Assembly (NCBI RefSeq): GCF_963678975.1 | Contig: NC_089275.1 | Coordinates: 49,525,363-49,589,362 of the forward strand | Origin: Dysidea avara | Lineage: Eukaryota > Porifera > Demospongiae > Dictyoceratida > Dysideidae | Direction: 5' to 3' | DNA: 64,000 bases | In this document: in pieces, positions 35,006 through 47,401 of the stretch | How positions within the stretch are numbered: position 1 is the first letter of the stretch | Layout: each line of letters starts with the position of its first letter | Made by a program: the position numbers and the translations under genes | Notes under the pieces: generated by a model | What the model saw: the letters and a program-made list of their open reading frames with translations, nothing else | Databases searched by the model: none | Told to the model about the DNA's origin: nothing

Positions 35006-38000
35006 CTATTGTTTATTCTGCTTCCTAGCAATCATCATCTTCCTTGCATCACTCAACATGCCAAATGTAGCCTTCAATGCCACTGATTCAGGTAGCAGCA
35101 ATGCTGGTATTGCCTGCATATAAGATCATTATATTATTTCCTCCGCTATACTAGTGATATAACATGACAAACATGGTGTAATGTGCACTTTATCAAACCA
35201 ACAAAGTGTCCTTATTATCAATTGTGGTTTCCCAGTATTTTCATCATTAAGTCTATTCTGTGAAGTGAATGCTATCCCACTAGGGACCTGAGGGAGTCAG
35301 AAACATGTAACTAAATTAAAATGTGAAGAACGCAAAAAAAAAAAATTCCAGACCCAGTGGTGACTTCCACATGCAGTCCATGCAGCTAGACATGACCCAC
35401 AGCAACTGGGATCTACCTGCATCAGGAGCAGATAATCATGAGTGTAGTCAGAAATTGAGGCAAATCTGACTGCTCTATTATAGCCAAACATTGGCCACTG
35501 CTCTATTAGAGTATCCTGATTTCAAACTCAATTTCCCAAACCAGCTGTCTCGGTTACCTCAACGGTAGCTGATAATAAAGCCAGGAAATTGAGAGTGGAT
35601 TGGCACATTACACAAAGATAAAACACACACATCATTTCGTCAGAATAAAACTACTTCACTAGCAGATACATAATAATAATAGGAGTAATAATTTTTTTGC
35701 CATAAAAGCAAACAAAACAAAAAACACTTTCAATTGTCTGTCAGTGTTATAACAAAATGGGTTCCCACTATAACTGGAGATGTATGATTGGAAGTCTTAA
35801 TGTGTGGTGGCGGCATATGCACTTAGTTGAGCAGCAAAAACATTTGGCTCCATTCTATCTTTCTTTTAATTTAGAATAATTAGATATAATTTTGTTAAGT
35901 CACTTATCACCAGGGTTATAACTCATTATACCTGTTTGTGATGTCACTAGCAACTGACACTACAAAAAGATTAGTGTACAATGCTCATAGCCTCAGTGAT
36001 ACTGGTGGCTAAAACACTAAAATTCCTCAGTGTGATGGACAGAACATCACCAATAAGTCTACCGCACTTATGTACTGTATACGTAGGTGACACTGTTAAT
36101 ACACGGTTTTCCCATACATTATAATTATACAGGTCATGAGATACATATAACAAAGAGTTCATATTAAGTTTGTAATTTTCACATGCATATATTATAATAT
36201 GTGAGACTAGATCATTTCAATCACACACCATGTCCAGTGCACCACAATTAGGACACCCATTAAACACTCTATTAGTAACCTATAGTAGGGACCACAAAGG
36301 AGTAGGTGTGGCCCACAAAATAATGTCACCCAAAAAACAGCCTCAGTTTCCCCTAACGACGATCAGGCAGTAATGGTTAGGTGAAACTAAGCCCAAACAA
36401 GCTTTCGCATCGACCCAAAATGCTTTCAACAAGTCGCTACAGAATTTTAAAAATAATTTATTTAATGGAATTTTTCTACTGACTGAGTAAGTAAGTAACT
36501 GACTGATGCCTTCAGACAAGCGTAACTCAATAATGGCTAAGGCTACGGGCTTGATTTTTTCACTGTTTGACGTCGCTTCAGCCCGACAGGTGCCTTTTGG
36601 CATACCACAGTACGTACGATGCATTCTTCATGGACTTACCAGTGTCCTCCTTTGTGTCCCATTCATCTTTGCTGACAGCGAAAAGTGTCGATTTGGCGAT
36701 AGCATGTGATGGCTTCCCCGTCATAACGGAAATTGTCCGTATTTGTCATAGTGACTATTTTGATATCAGAGGTACTTTTTGAACAGTTCTTGATTCGAAA
36801 TGCTGTGTAACGGGTTGAACATAGCTGACAACGAAGCGTAATGGATACTTCACTTTTCAGACGATAATTGGGGCATGCGGCGCCATTTCAGATGCGGCAT
36901 GCGTGGGTTCACCAGTCATAATTATTATTTACTTTTAAAAGTTAACAAACAAGTACACAGAAAAATTTGAAATTTTCAACTAGAGTAGGGACTAGTGTTG
37001 CACCGATATGCATATTTTCACTTTTACCGATACCGATGTTTCACTCATTCCTGTAGCCGATATGCCGATATTTACCGATATTCTTCTATTCTGTAGGTCA
37101 GGGGAGAAGGAGCAAAAATCATCTAAAGTTTATGTGCGTGTATAACATAATTTAATTACTTGCGTGGGCGGCCAATTCTACAATGTTTGCTACCAGTGTG
37201 CCACTAACCCCTTACATGGAAATGAAAGCCAAGTAGTTATAAAACACCTAAGTCAGCTTCTCAAACGGAGTTTTGGTGGGATTCCAGACCCTTTCCAAAT
37301 AGTGATTGGTTGATTGCGTGGGCGGCCGATAAATATACACAGCCTATTATAGCCTTGCAGCCACACTATTCACACATAAACAAGCCTAAATAGTTATAAA
37401 CAGGTACAGCAAATAAATGTTTACCACTTACCACTGCATTCACTGCTTTCTTTTAATTCTGTCACATGTTTATTACTGTCGTTAATGATTGATTGTGGGT
37501 TTAGGTTATCGGCAAATAACTTCCTCTTTGTAGCCGATACCGATACTTGCAAAATCACCTTATATCGGCTGTTACCGATTATTCAACCGATTATCGGTGC
37601 AACTCTAGTAGGGACCATAACACATCGATAAAAAGTACTGAAACAAGCTGGAGTAGTGCACGATATTGATTCACAGTAAAACAATAAGAAGTGTAATATC
37701 CCTACTGTGCTCAAGATACCATAATGGAAATGCACAGTAGGGATATAACACTTCTTATTGTTATACTGTGATTTAATGTCGTGCACTACTCCAGCTTGTT
37801 TCAGTACTTTTTATTGATGTGCTATGGTCCCTACTCTAGTTGAAAATTCCAAATTTTTCTGTGTACTTGTATTAATTCTGATAGCTACTGTATAGACTAG
37901 ATACTTCAAGGGAGAAAATTTTCACTGATTTTGAGGTACCAGCAAAAAGTTTATCCTTGAAATATTTAGACTTCCAACATTTTGGAAGTATTTGCAAATC

Positions 38001-41000
38001 AGCAAAAAAAAATAATTAGGTAACATTGCTCAACCTCTAAAATTTTGCCCCTTGAAATATTTAGACTAGGAGCCAAGGTATCTGGATAAGTACCCAGTCC
38101 TCACTGAGGAAGCAGTATCGTTCAAGAAGAGTAGTAGTGGAATGTATCAACAAAATACTCTAATTGAACAGTCATGCTTGGGGTCTGACAATTATTAACA
38201 TTTCAGTTGTAGGATCTCCTTGAATTATGGTCCAGATGTAAACTTTTCACCCCAGTAATTAAACAAGACTCATAACCACGGGAGACCAGTGTTTATATTA
38301 GACCAGCGAGCCCTGATTCACTCTCTTAGAATCACAAAACTTAATATTGCACCATCTTGTTCTCCCCAGCATATAGGCTTTTTGTTTCATCGCTGCACAG
38401 AATTGCTTGAAACAATCACTGCACCAGATGCTTATTTTAAACCTGCCACATTTGTGTTGGAACTCTGTTGTACATGTAATTACCCCTGGCAACTAAACCA
38501 AGTAATACAGTAGTTGACATCAACCCTCCACTGTGTGATAAATAGTATGTACTTACTTGTAAGGCATGAGATAAGGTACCAGATGTTCTGTTCTGCACCC
38601 CAATGGTTGCTAGGGCATCATGAACATATTTTTGAGCAGAAGGTGCTGTGAAAGATGGTTGAGTGATCCCCGTCATTTTGGTAGCAACAAAAGATGGAAG
38701 AACACTCTAGAATAATACTAAATATTAAAACACCCTATACAGCTCACATGATCCCCACCTGTACTATTATTCCTTTATCAGAGTACTCATAATGAAGAGC
38801 TGAACTGAAGTAGTCCATGAAAATCTGACCAATAAAATGTGATGATGACAAGTGTTACATCATACAACCCCTTATTACCTTGGAAGCAGAATACACATTC
38901 ATCAAAGGACTTGGGCTGAGAGCACCAGCTGATGACATGTTAACTACAATACCTTTCTTCCTACAGCATACACATTAGTGCTGAAACGATTACTCAGTTA
39001 TTTGACTATTCGGTTGGCATGACACTATTTGATTTGTTAACACACTATTCGAATAATTGTTAGCACTTTGTACACTGTATTCAGATGGAAAAGCCAGCCT
39101 TGAAACTTGAGATTGTGAGTGAAGTGATGTATCTATGCTAAAAAGTCTATTTTAGAAAAAAAATAGCTCTTAGGGTTTACCTTGCTCCCTAACAAAAGGT
39201 TTCAGTACTTATTCAACAGAGTATAAAGCTTAAAGAATAATCGAATATTCGGTTGTCTTGTTCACACCTATTCAAATAGTAAAATTGCTATTCATTTCAG
39301 CACTGATATACAAAATTGTAATATATATATATATATATATATATTGTGTGTGTGTGCGTGCGTGTGTGTGTGTATGTATGTGTGTTTGTGTGTGTGTGTG
39401 TGTGTGGGTGGGGGGCTACTACAAGCCATTTGAATGTTTGTAGCAGTGTTATTGATCAAAACAGCAACACAAAGCCAATGCTAAAATGTTGTGTATATAA
39501 ATAGTGGTAGTCAAGAAACATCTTTAACAACATGATGAGTAGCCCTGACTCAACATTTTGTCCAAATGCCCCACCTACAGGGTAAACCACTAATGGGAAT
39601 AACTTAAAAATCAGTATACATATAGGTTAACCATCATAACTCAAACCTTTTGTGGTTTAAAAGAAATCGCATTGACAGCTACAGAGTTACAAGGCTAAAA
39701 CCAAATAACCATAAATCGGTGGGTCAAAATACTCTAATAGAACAGTCACCGTGATGTAAGGGAGATGCCAACCGATTTTAGTATGCTTGATGTCATAATG
39801 ACGTTAAGGGAGGAGGGGGTTCAGCCCATGACGTTATTAATTTTTAATAGAGAAAGTGATGTGAATAAGCAGCTATGCCATTTGTAGACTGTTTTCAGGT
39901 AAAGAATATAATGTTTTGTGCTTCTATTTCCAATGCATTGTTTTCACAGTGTGATGCTAAGGGGGGGGGGGGGGGGGGGGAATGGGGGTCTAAAGTTAGT
40001 GTCATTATAAGCGTACCAAAATCAGTTTGGAGATACCCCCTAAAAAGGTGCATAAAAGTTACTGACCAGCGTTCAAACCAGGGACTTCCATGCTGAACAC
40101 CCAAATCCTTAACCACTGAGCCGCTGCTATACAGCTGTTCACCTCACTTAATGTCTACTTTATATATGAAAATTCTAGCTAAAATCTACTTGATAGTCAA
40201 GTTCATAATTTCATGGAGCAGGCCAAAGAGTGGGGGGAGGGGTGAGCAACTGTGACAATGAAATATACACAATGAAGTTTGAGGCATAGTATGGATGTTA
40301 TTCATTGGTCCTTGACCCCAGGAAAGTTTTAATACTTTATGAGAGAGTACAAAGAGATGATTTTAGCAAATATTTAAAGTTAAAAGAAATGTAAACTAGT
40401 GATTGACTGCTCTATTAGAGTACCTTCTTGTAAACATTGCCCAATGAAAGTGGCCCCCATTTCCACTGCCTGTGGCACGCAAGTTATTGAACAATAACAT
40501 GGTTGATAATTGATTGCTTATATATACTATAACTCATTAAATAACACAAAGAGCTACTAACACTCTTACTTCTCTACCATACCAGGCATCACTATCTTGG
40601 TCATCTACATTTGAAAATACATTCAATCAAATCACAGGTGTTAATCCATACCAACCATCACAGTAGATGTCATGTTGACATTGATCAGTTGCCATAGCTT
40701 CTCTTCTGGCACGTTGAGGAAGTAGTCTGGCATGTCATAAGTAACGCCAACATTATTAATTAGTATTCCAATCTCTGTTCCTGATAATTGTGAACTAATT
40801 CCATCATAGATGTCAGTTCTGCTGAAATCAGCAATCACAATCCTTACTGCTACATTGTACAGGTCCACTGTATCCATGGAGATGGGATATGACCATTAAC
40901 ACACATACATTACAGCACAGGGATTAATACAATGAAACAAGAGAGACTTCTATCCATACTATGTAGCTACTAAAATTTATAATTTTATACTCTAACGCAT

Positions 41001-44000
41001 TGACTGTCTTAACTGAGCTCTTAAGAAAGAACGGCTCCAGATAACGATCAGACATCAGACAATTTCTGGACAAATTAGCCCATGTTCTGACCATAATTGT
41101 ATTTGGCAGGACATAATGTCCTATCAAAGGAGCCCAGGGTGTGTGTATGTGGTTTACTTTACTATTAATAGCTGTCTCTTGGTTGCTAGGAGATTAAACA
41201 TTCAAGCCACCCAAGAGAATGACCAAAAACGTACCAATGCCAACCTCTCTGCTGTACAAAAACCTCACAAATCACTTTAATAGCGCCTACAGCTAGAGTG
41301 CCTTACATCAGAGAATGCCTACTACAGGCAGTGTTATAGGCCACCTGTGTCCATGCAAAGTATAAATATGTCTGGCCAAGTTTGGGTTTATCAGGACATT
41401 TTGTCCCAGCACTTAAGAATTCTTATCGGGAGCACTGATATTACATCACAAAACATGCACTTCAATTGCTTTCAGTAACGTATATACATATGCTCTTCCT
41501 AGCTTTACAGCGTACATGTGAGAAACAGTGTGTGAAGCATGTCAGCAATTAATCCATTTACCTTGACTATAGTGTGAAATTTAGGACAATATTGTTTTGT
41601 AAAGGCCATGGATGCACTAGCTACTCACGAATTGACCCCTTTGTGGTACAAGCAAAGACAAATGAGAAACAACGAAGGATAAAGGTAAGTCCACTATGAA
41701 TTGTGAAAGAGGTATATGTTGGGCCCAAGCAACGTCAAAATGTGAAAATCATAATCCATTTTAAGCACTTGTCAAGTGTAGCATCTATTAGAGTATCTCA
41801 CTTTTTTGTAGCAACTAATTTTCATCACTTTCTGTTCAATAGCTGCCTTGACTGGCTCGACAGTAGTTACAACACTGAAAAGGCATCATTCGTTGGTAAA
41901 TCAGTAGTAGATTTTCCATTAAATTACTCGCTGGAAGCAGTTAAGGTCATATTGAATGCATATATCACCTGATCGTATACAAAATAGTTGCCAATAAGCC
42001 ATGAATGTAACAATGGTTTCTAGTTGACATTTATTGGTAAGATAACACATACCTTATGAACCCTACAATAACACTACTGTACTGCACACTCACAAATTTC
42101 CTTCTTAACTGATCTCAACTTCTCGACTGACCTGGCCACCAACACAACATTAACTCCATGTTTTGCAAGCTACAAATAAACAAAATTAATACAGAATCAT
42201 AATAATGAATTTCCTTGCATAAACTCCACTCCTTCCAAGCAACTCATACCTTAAGACTCTCAACCAGTATTTTAAAACTGTTAGTCAGCCGCAGGGGCGG
42301 ATCTAGGATTTATGAAAGGGGGGGGGGCTAACTCAAGGTATTAATCTCTTGGGGTAGAAGTGTGCTAAGCACACTTCCTATGGGGGGGGGGGGGGGGAGG
42401 GGGGTCTGTAGGCATGCCCCCAGGAAATTTTTGAAAAAATAGATGCTAAAATACTGCAATTTGGAGACATTTCCACATAAATTCATAATATTTTCTGCCT
42501 GTAGATATTATATATACTGCCTTTAGATTATAGGTATGGCTCTCTGAAGCATTTTGTTAATGGAAAAGTTTGAGTTGGTACAGACAACCAAGCACATGAT
42601 GCACCCTCTCACAATTGCACAACACTGAATAGCCGGGTGCATGTTAAAATAATAATGTTGAAAGTGGAAAATTTTGAAATTTGAACAATACACAAGATTG
42701 AATCTGAGAGCATTTTCAATGGAAATTGTGTACATATTAACTACACAAGTAGATGAATGAAGCCCTTTAAACAGACCAATTCACTTCATTGTATGTATAG
42801 GTGCAGGCAGATTTGGAAAAATTCCATAACAGAACCAACTACATGTTTCCAGTGAATGTTCTATTAGAGTAGTTAGCTGATTGCTCTATTAGAGTATCTC
42901 GATCTTATACACCTCCAATGCTGATCCAGATCCTTGTTGCATAAACATTAGCATAAATCCACTGATAATACCTTGGAAAGATGTTTATAAGGGAGTATTT
43001 GTATTATTAGTGATTGTATAATGATATACAAAATTTCATTATAATACTCAGCATATTGATCAAGTAAAGCCTAAAAGTGAAGGGGAGGGGTGGGGGCTTC
43101 AGCCCCCAAAGCCCCCCCCCCCGGATCCGCCCCTGAGCCGGCTTTCAGTAAAATTTTGTGTTTTAAAATTTGTTATCTGAATGCTATAACTGCATGGCTA
43201 ATGCTATCACTGCATGGCTAATGCTATCGCTGCATGGTTAATGCTATCACTGCATGGCTAATGCTATCACTGCATGGCTAATGCTATTGCTGTATGGCTA
43301 ATGCTATCGCTGCATGGCTAATGCTATTGCTGCATGGCTAATGCTATCGCTGCATGGCTAATGCTATTACTGCATGGCTAATGCTATTGCTGCATGGCTA
43401 ATGCTATCGCTGCATGGTTAATGATATCACTGCATGGCTAATGCTATCACTGCATGGCTACTGCATGGCTAATGCTATCGCTGCATGGCTAATGCTATCG
43501 CTGCATGGCTAATGCTATCACTGCATGGCTAATGCTATTGCTGTATGGCTAATGCTATCGCTGCATGGCTAATGCTATTGCTGCATGGCTAATGCTATAG
43601 CTGCATGGCTAATGCTATTACTGCATGGCTAATGCTATTGCTGCATGGCTAATGCTATCGCTGCATGGCTAATGCTATTACTGCATGGCTAATGCTATTG
43701 CTGTATGGCTAATGCTATCACTGCATGGCTACTGCTATCACTGCATGGCTAATGCTATCGCTGCATGGCTACTGCATGGCTAATGCTATCGCTGCATGGC
43801 TAATGCTATCACTGCATAGCTAATGCTATCGCTGCATGGCTACTGCATGGCTAATGCTATCGCTGCATGGCTAATGCTATCGCTGCATGGCTAATGCTAT
43901 CACTGCACGGCTAATGCTATCACTGCATGGCTACTGCATGGCTAATGCTATCGCTACATGGCTAATGCTATCACTGCATGGCTAATGCTATCACTGCATG

Positions 44001-45917
44001 GCTACTGCATGGCTACTGCATGGCTAATGCTATTGCTGCATGGCTAATGCTATCGCTGCATGGCTAATGCTATTACTGCATGGCTAATGCTATCGCTGCA
44101 TGGCTAATGCTATTACTACATGGCTAATGCTATCACTGCATGGCTAATGCTATCGCTGCATGGCTAATGCTATCACTGCATGGCTAATGCTATCGCTGCA
44201 TGGCTAATGCTATCGCTGCATGGCTAATGCTATTGCTGCATGGCTAATGCTATCGCTGCATGGCTAATGCTATTACTGCATGGCTAATGCTATTGCTGCA
44301 TGGCTAATGCTATTGCTGCATGGCTAATGCTATCGCTGCATGGCTAATGCTATTACTGCATGGCTAATGCTATTGCTGCATGGCTAATGCTATCGCTGTA
44401 TGGCTAATGCTATCGCTGCATGGCTAATGCTATCGCTGCATGGCTAATGCTATCGCTGCATGGCTAATACTACATTTTCAGTTACTTGTATTAATATGGG
44501 TGGTAAAACAGATTTTACTAGATGGCTGGATTAAATAGTTCACAGGACTCAAAATGAATCCTTTTCAATCTATTTATAGCTACTATATGGCTAACAGTGT
44601 GTACGTGACCAAAATTTGTTAAAGTGGTCAGAAAAAACAGCAATATACAGACAGACAGGGATTAAAAGTTGAATAATAATTTATCTGGTCTGATTACCTA
44701 CTACACTATGCCTAGCATGTTAAAATACTAACATAACATTGCATAGAGTCAAAATATTTAACAGTATTCTCATTCCCAGATTCATTTCGGAGGTTCAAAT
44801 TTCAAAAAAATTCCTTGTGGTCATGCCTCTAGACCCCTTCCCCTACATTAGCATCCACAGATGTATGCCATCCTGGCTATGCTCGTCAACGTACTGTTGT
44901 GAAAATGTTGCTATAAGTAACTGCAGGACAAAATTCCGTATAGCCTAAATATTTCAAGGTTGAGCAATGTTGTTAAAAATAAAATTTTCGCGGATTTGCA
45001 ACACTCCCAAAGTATATTAGACTATATGGAGGTCTAAATATTTCAAGGGTAAAATTTTCGCTGGTAACACCCAAAACCGCGAAATCAGCAAAAATTTTCC
45101 CCCTCAAAATATTTAGGCTATACGGTTGTTATAATCTGTGGTCACTGCAGTGCATACATTTTTCCTTATTGTGAACACTGTGACTACTGTATGACAGGAA
45201 ATTTCGACAGATTAAAATTTTAATGATATTGACGAATCAGCTAACTAAATTTGTCAAACATCACCCACAAAAATAATGTGTTTCTTCCTTTTCTTCAATA
45301 TTTATTTTGCTACCCCCAGGCTGTCACAGATTACACTTGTCCCCACCTCAAAAGAAGTTTCCATTGGGGATACCATATAGCCCAAATATTTCGAAGGACA
45401 AAGTTTTCGGGGTTGAGCAATGTTACCTAATTTATTTTTGTGGTGATTTACATGATTTGCAAACAATCCCAAAATATATTAGACTAGCTATATGGAGGTA
45501 TAGCTAAATATTTCAAGGATAAAATTATCCCCAAAACCATTTCAAGGGAGAAAATTTTCACTGATTCACTGGATGCATGGGGACACCCGGGTGGGGGTGG
45601 GGCTTGACATTGATAGGTACATTAGTGCATGCAGGACTCACTTGTATAGCATATTCCTTTCCAATGCCATCAGAAGCGCCAGTCACAACTATAAGCGCGT
45701 ATCCGGCATCAGGTAGGCCTAATATTATTGGTGGCTACTCACCAGCCCAGCCATAGGATTTGAGGTCAACTACACGAAATAGTCCAGCGAGGAAGAACGC
45801 TTTAGTACCACTCCATAATGATAGTAATAACCATACCATCAACCTCAACAAGTACAACACTCCCACTAGAAACACGATGTTCCGTACTGTTGGGGACTCG
45901 TACAACAAATACTGCAT
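35006..45917 (-). CDS. HSD17B12-like: KAR-2: very-long-chain 3-oxoacyl-CoA reductase / 17-beta-HSD12-like
   Basis: Nine exons: 45743-45917, 45642-45688, 42094-42169, 40656-40867, 40570-40604, 38879-38960, 38759-38824, 38557-38706 and 35006-35113; 316 residues. All GT-AG, with phases as in the other copies. Hydrophobic N terminus (residues 12-45), TGASDGIG at 61-68, NNVGVTYDMP from 137, Ser pair 191-192, Tyr205 and Lys209 (YSASK). The N terminus is three codons shorter than in KAR-1 and KAR-3 (MQYLLYESP). The C-terminal exon is the most changed of the KAR-2/3/4 group (AIPALLLPESVALKATFGML) and ends ARKQNKQ, with Lys at -5 but Asn at -3, so the dilysine ER signal is weakened. Introns 2 and 8 are about 3.4 kb each and full of transposons. 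The frame is open throughout, so it is probably functional. Confidence 0.9.
35270..35420 (-). mobile_element. LINE 3'-end fragment
   Basis: On the minus strand it matches the last 200 bp of the LINE at 14557-15302, including GGTCCCTAGTGGGATAGCAT and CACTACTGGGTCTGG-like text. It is severely 5'-truncated and lies in KAR-2 intron 8. Confidence 0.65.
35497..35520 (-). repeat. Dispersed motif pair
   Basis: CACTGCTCTATTAGAGTATC preceded at 35467 by a decayed copy, GACTGCTCTATTATAG. KAR-2 intron 8. Confidence 0.75.
36283..37870. mobile_element. 950-bp palindrome-ended element, copy 2, carrying a hAT-like insert
   Basis: An inverted copy of 30008-30955. Body 36283-36960, then the 210-bp palindrome (about 36975-37850), which is interrupted by a nested element at 36993-37607. 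It lies in KAR-2 intron 8. The outer terminal text is ACAAGTACACAGAAAAATTT and its complement. Confidence 0.75.
36993..37607. mobile_element. 615-bp nested hAT-like element
   Basis: The ends TAGTGTTGCACCGATA and TTATCGGTGCAACTCTA are flanked by a perfect 8-bp duplication, GTAGGGAC (36985-36992 and 37608-37615), taken from the palindrome of the host element. Many CCGATA and TATCGG subrepeats. No transposase. It is related in its ends to 26017-27570. Confidence 0.9.
37905..38078. mobile_element. AATATTT-ended small MITE
   Basis: Starts near CTTCAAGGGAGAAAATTTTC and ends near GAAATATTTAGACTAGG. It shares AACATTGCTCAACCTCTAAA with relatives at 44937-45127, 45369-45560 and 47215-47340. Confidence 0.6.
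38976..39305. mobile_element. 330-bp hAT-like MITE beside the KAR-2 exon 6 acceptor
   Basis: An inverted relative of 34007-34319 (TAGTGCTGAAACGATTA to TTTCAGCACTG). It begins 15 nt from exon 6, so the branch point of this intron very probably lies inside it. Duplication at the ends is not clear. Confidence 0.75.
39320..39412. repeat. (TA)n followed by (TG)n microsatellite
   Basis: About 12 TA then about 30 TG dinucleotides with interruptions. KAR-2 intron 5. Confidence 0.95.
39530..39749. mobile_element. Fragment of the 800-bp end module with its motif
   Basis: CTACAGGGTAAACCACTAAT and AACCTTTTGTGGTTTAAAAG match the end modules at 6387 and 10092. It ends in the dispersed motif at 39729-39749 (ACTCTAATAGAACAGTCACC) with no 31-bp array after it. 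Confidence 0.65.
39960..40138 (-). mobile_element. tRNA-derived SINE copy
   Basis: On the minus strand the head reads CGGCTCAGTGGTTAAGG (A-box type) and, about 30 nt on, CTGGTTTGAACGC (B-box type), followed by a non-tRNA body that runs into a G/C-rich tract at 39961-39980. It does not fold as a full tRNA. KAR-2 intron 5, same strand as the gene. Confidence 0.6.
40404..40424 (-). repeat. Dispersed motif, partial
   Basis: GACTGCTCTATTAGAGTACC without the GATC end; KAR-2 intron 5. Confidence 0.7.
40990..41440. mobile_element. Diverged relative of the 787-bp element
   Basis: It shares GGACATAATGTCCTATCAAA-like and GACAATTTCTGG text with 31032-31818. The ends are eroded. KAR-2 intron 3. Confidence 0.4.
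42292..43135. mobile_element. 844-bp GGCGGATC-ended MITE, copy B
   Basis: The ends CAGGGGCGGATCTAGG and CCGGATCCGCCCCTG are flanked by a 5-bp duplication, AGCCG (42287-42291 and 43136-43140). It is an inverted relative of 20736-21605, and the dispersed motif pair is at 42852-42904. KAR-2 intron 2. Confidence 0.85.
42879..42904 (-). repeat. Dispersed 26-bp motif
   Basis: One change (GATTGCTC for GACTGCTC), with the half-copy TTCTATTAGAGTAGTTAG just upstream. Inside the 844-bp element. Confidence 0.85.
43181..44470. repeat. 20-bp minisatellite, about 64 units
   Basis: The unit is ATGGCTAATGCTATCGCTGC, with TCA/TTG/TTA/TCG variants alternating in blocks, and a few shortened 11-bp units (ATGGCTACTGC). 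It is the largest single-unit array in the KAR region and lies in KAR-2 intron 2. Confidence 0.95.
44937..45127. mobile_element. 190-bp MITE with CCGTATAGCC ends
   Basis: The left end CCGTATAGCCTAAATATTTC pairs with the right end AAATATTTAGGCTATACGG. Inner TTTCAAGGGTAAAATTTTCG repeats are present. Relatives lie at 37905, 45369 and 47215. KAR-2 intron 2. Confidence 0.75.
45369..45560. mobile_element. Second MITE of the CCGTATAGCC family
   Basis: Begins ACCATATAGCCCAAATATTT and carries GGTTGAGCAATGTTACC. The right end is weaker (AATATTTCAAGG). Confidence 0.55.
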
Positions 45918-46135
45918 TATATCATAGAAAAGTTGTGCAATCTCGAGTTACTGACTAGCCAGACCCTTTAAAGGCTACGCAGCTCTCTTGACTTTTGTTG
46001 GCGCTTATCGAGTATAAGCACCCCTGCGACTATAGCCAATAATTTGTGGTTCAGTCAAGCGTAGATAACATTATCTATGGTTCCAGCTTAGATAATAATC
46101 TATGGTCCCAGCGGGCGGGTCCCAGCTAACTACTT

Positions 46136-46226
46136 CCTGGCTGTTGCTGCTGCTGCTCCTGGCTCAGTGCTGCTGCTCCTGGTTGCTGCTGGCTGCTCCT
46201 GCTGTTGCTGCCGGGCTGCTACTGCT
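46136..46226. repeat. CTG/CAG-rich tract upstream of KAR-2
   Basis: An imperfect run of CTG, CTC and GCT triplets about 220-310 bp upstream of the KAR-2 start codon. The leucine-rich frame that it opens on the plus strand is low-complexity and is not called. Confidence 0.75.
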
Positions 46227-47214
46227 AGCTGCTGATAATTCAACCGTGCAACTATTTTTGTGCTCCCCTCACCTTGTGGAGGAGCCAGCTATACTTTTGA
46301 TTAAAATATTAAACTTTTATGTTTTTATGTCATGCCAAGATCAGTTTATAAAACTCATGAAAATATGCACATTTTAGCTACTAGCATTTATTAAACAAAT
46401 TCACCTGAACTGAGTCAAACTAGCCGCAAAATCTATAATTACACCCAGCACCTCTAAAATAATTATCGTTTTTTTTTTATTTAAGCTTTATGGTGTAAAA
46501 AAACACCAAAGGTCTGTTGGTAGCAACCAACAATTAATACTAACTACTTAAGTAATTACATAGTTAAGATTATAAGTGATTAAAATTGGTAGTTGGAGGT
46601 TTAGTTTGGTGACTTCTGGAGCATGGACACAAGTAATGTAGAGTGCAGTTGCATGTTGTTCTCATCAAGAAATGGTCCCACAGATATGATTTCAGTTTAG
46701 ATTTCAGCAAACAAACTCACTGACATGTTTAGGTCTAGAATTGGTATGGCATTCCACAGGGATGGTAAACGATGAAAATAAGAATGTCACGATATGTTGT
46801 TAAGATTTATTTATTTTTGATTACTAGGCAGTCAGCACAGCTGGTGTGCCCAGGAAAAAAAAAGAAAAGGGAATCACAACTAGTGCTGATTGTTTGTGAA
46901 GTGTGATATCAAGTTAGTTGTAAACTCATCATAGTTTGTCATCTCTATAATGGCAGTTCATTCCATCCTTTGATTGATCTTGAGTAAAATGATTGTTGAT
47001 AAGATGTTGTTGATGGTGTGGGCAGGATAAAAATGTAAGGGATGATATAGTGTCTTGTTTGTCTTTAATATGTTGAGGTAACAAGAGTTTGTTGCTGGAG
47101 CCTGATCTAGTATTGGTAGAGTTGAAAGTGATGTAGTTATTGATGTTGAACCGATTAGTTGGTGATTTAATAGCAAACAGTGTTGCTATTGTTTAAAGAA
47201 TTTAGAGCCTTTAA

Positions 47215-47340
47215 ACAGTTTTTAAAACTTCACAACCATCTAGTCTAATTATTTTGGATTGTTTACAAATCCACAAAAAAAATTTTAGCTACATTACTCA
47301 ACTTCTAAAATCTTGCCCCTCAAAACATTTAGGCTACACT
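47215..47340. mobile_element. MITE fragment of the CCGTATAGCC family
   Basis: Contains TACATTACTCAACTTCTAAA and ends CATTTAGGCTACA. It lies between KAR-2 and KAR-3, next to the KAR-3 stop codon. Confidence 0.5.
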
Positions 47341-47401
47341 AGCTAATCTTGTTAACAATTCATATTGCATCATAAACACACAATAATTGTCCTATAAGTC
47401 A

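Noticed and set aside
39258-39443. Plus-strand frame rich in Ile/Tyr and Val/Cys
   Set aside because: It is a translation of (TA)n and (TG)n microsatellite DNA.
40060-40138. tRNA gene on the minus strand
   Set aside because: A- and B-box-like text is present, but no complete cloverleaf or acceptor stem can be drawn; better explained as a SINE head.
41580-41972. Possible exon with a GTAAGT donor near 41680 and an 89-codon frame at 41703-41972
   Set aside because: No start, acceptor or homology supports it, and it lies inside KAR-2 intron 3 on the opposite strand, next to a partial dispersed motif.
46102-46377. Leucine-rich 91-codon frame
   Set aside because: It is a CTG/CTC triplet tract upstream of KAR-2 on the opposite strand; low complexity, not a signal peptide gene.
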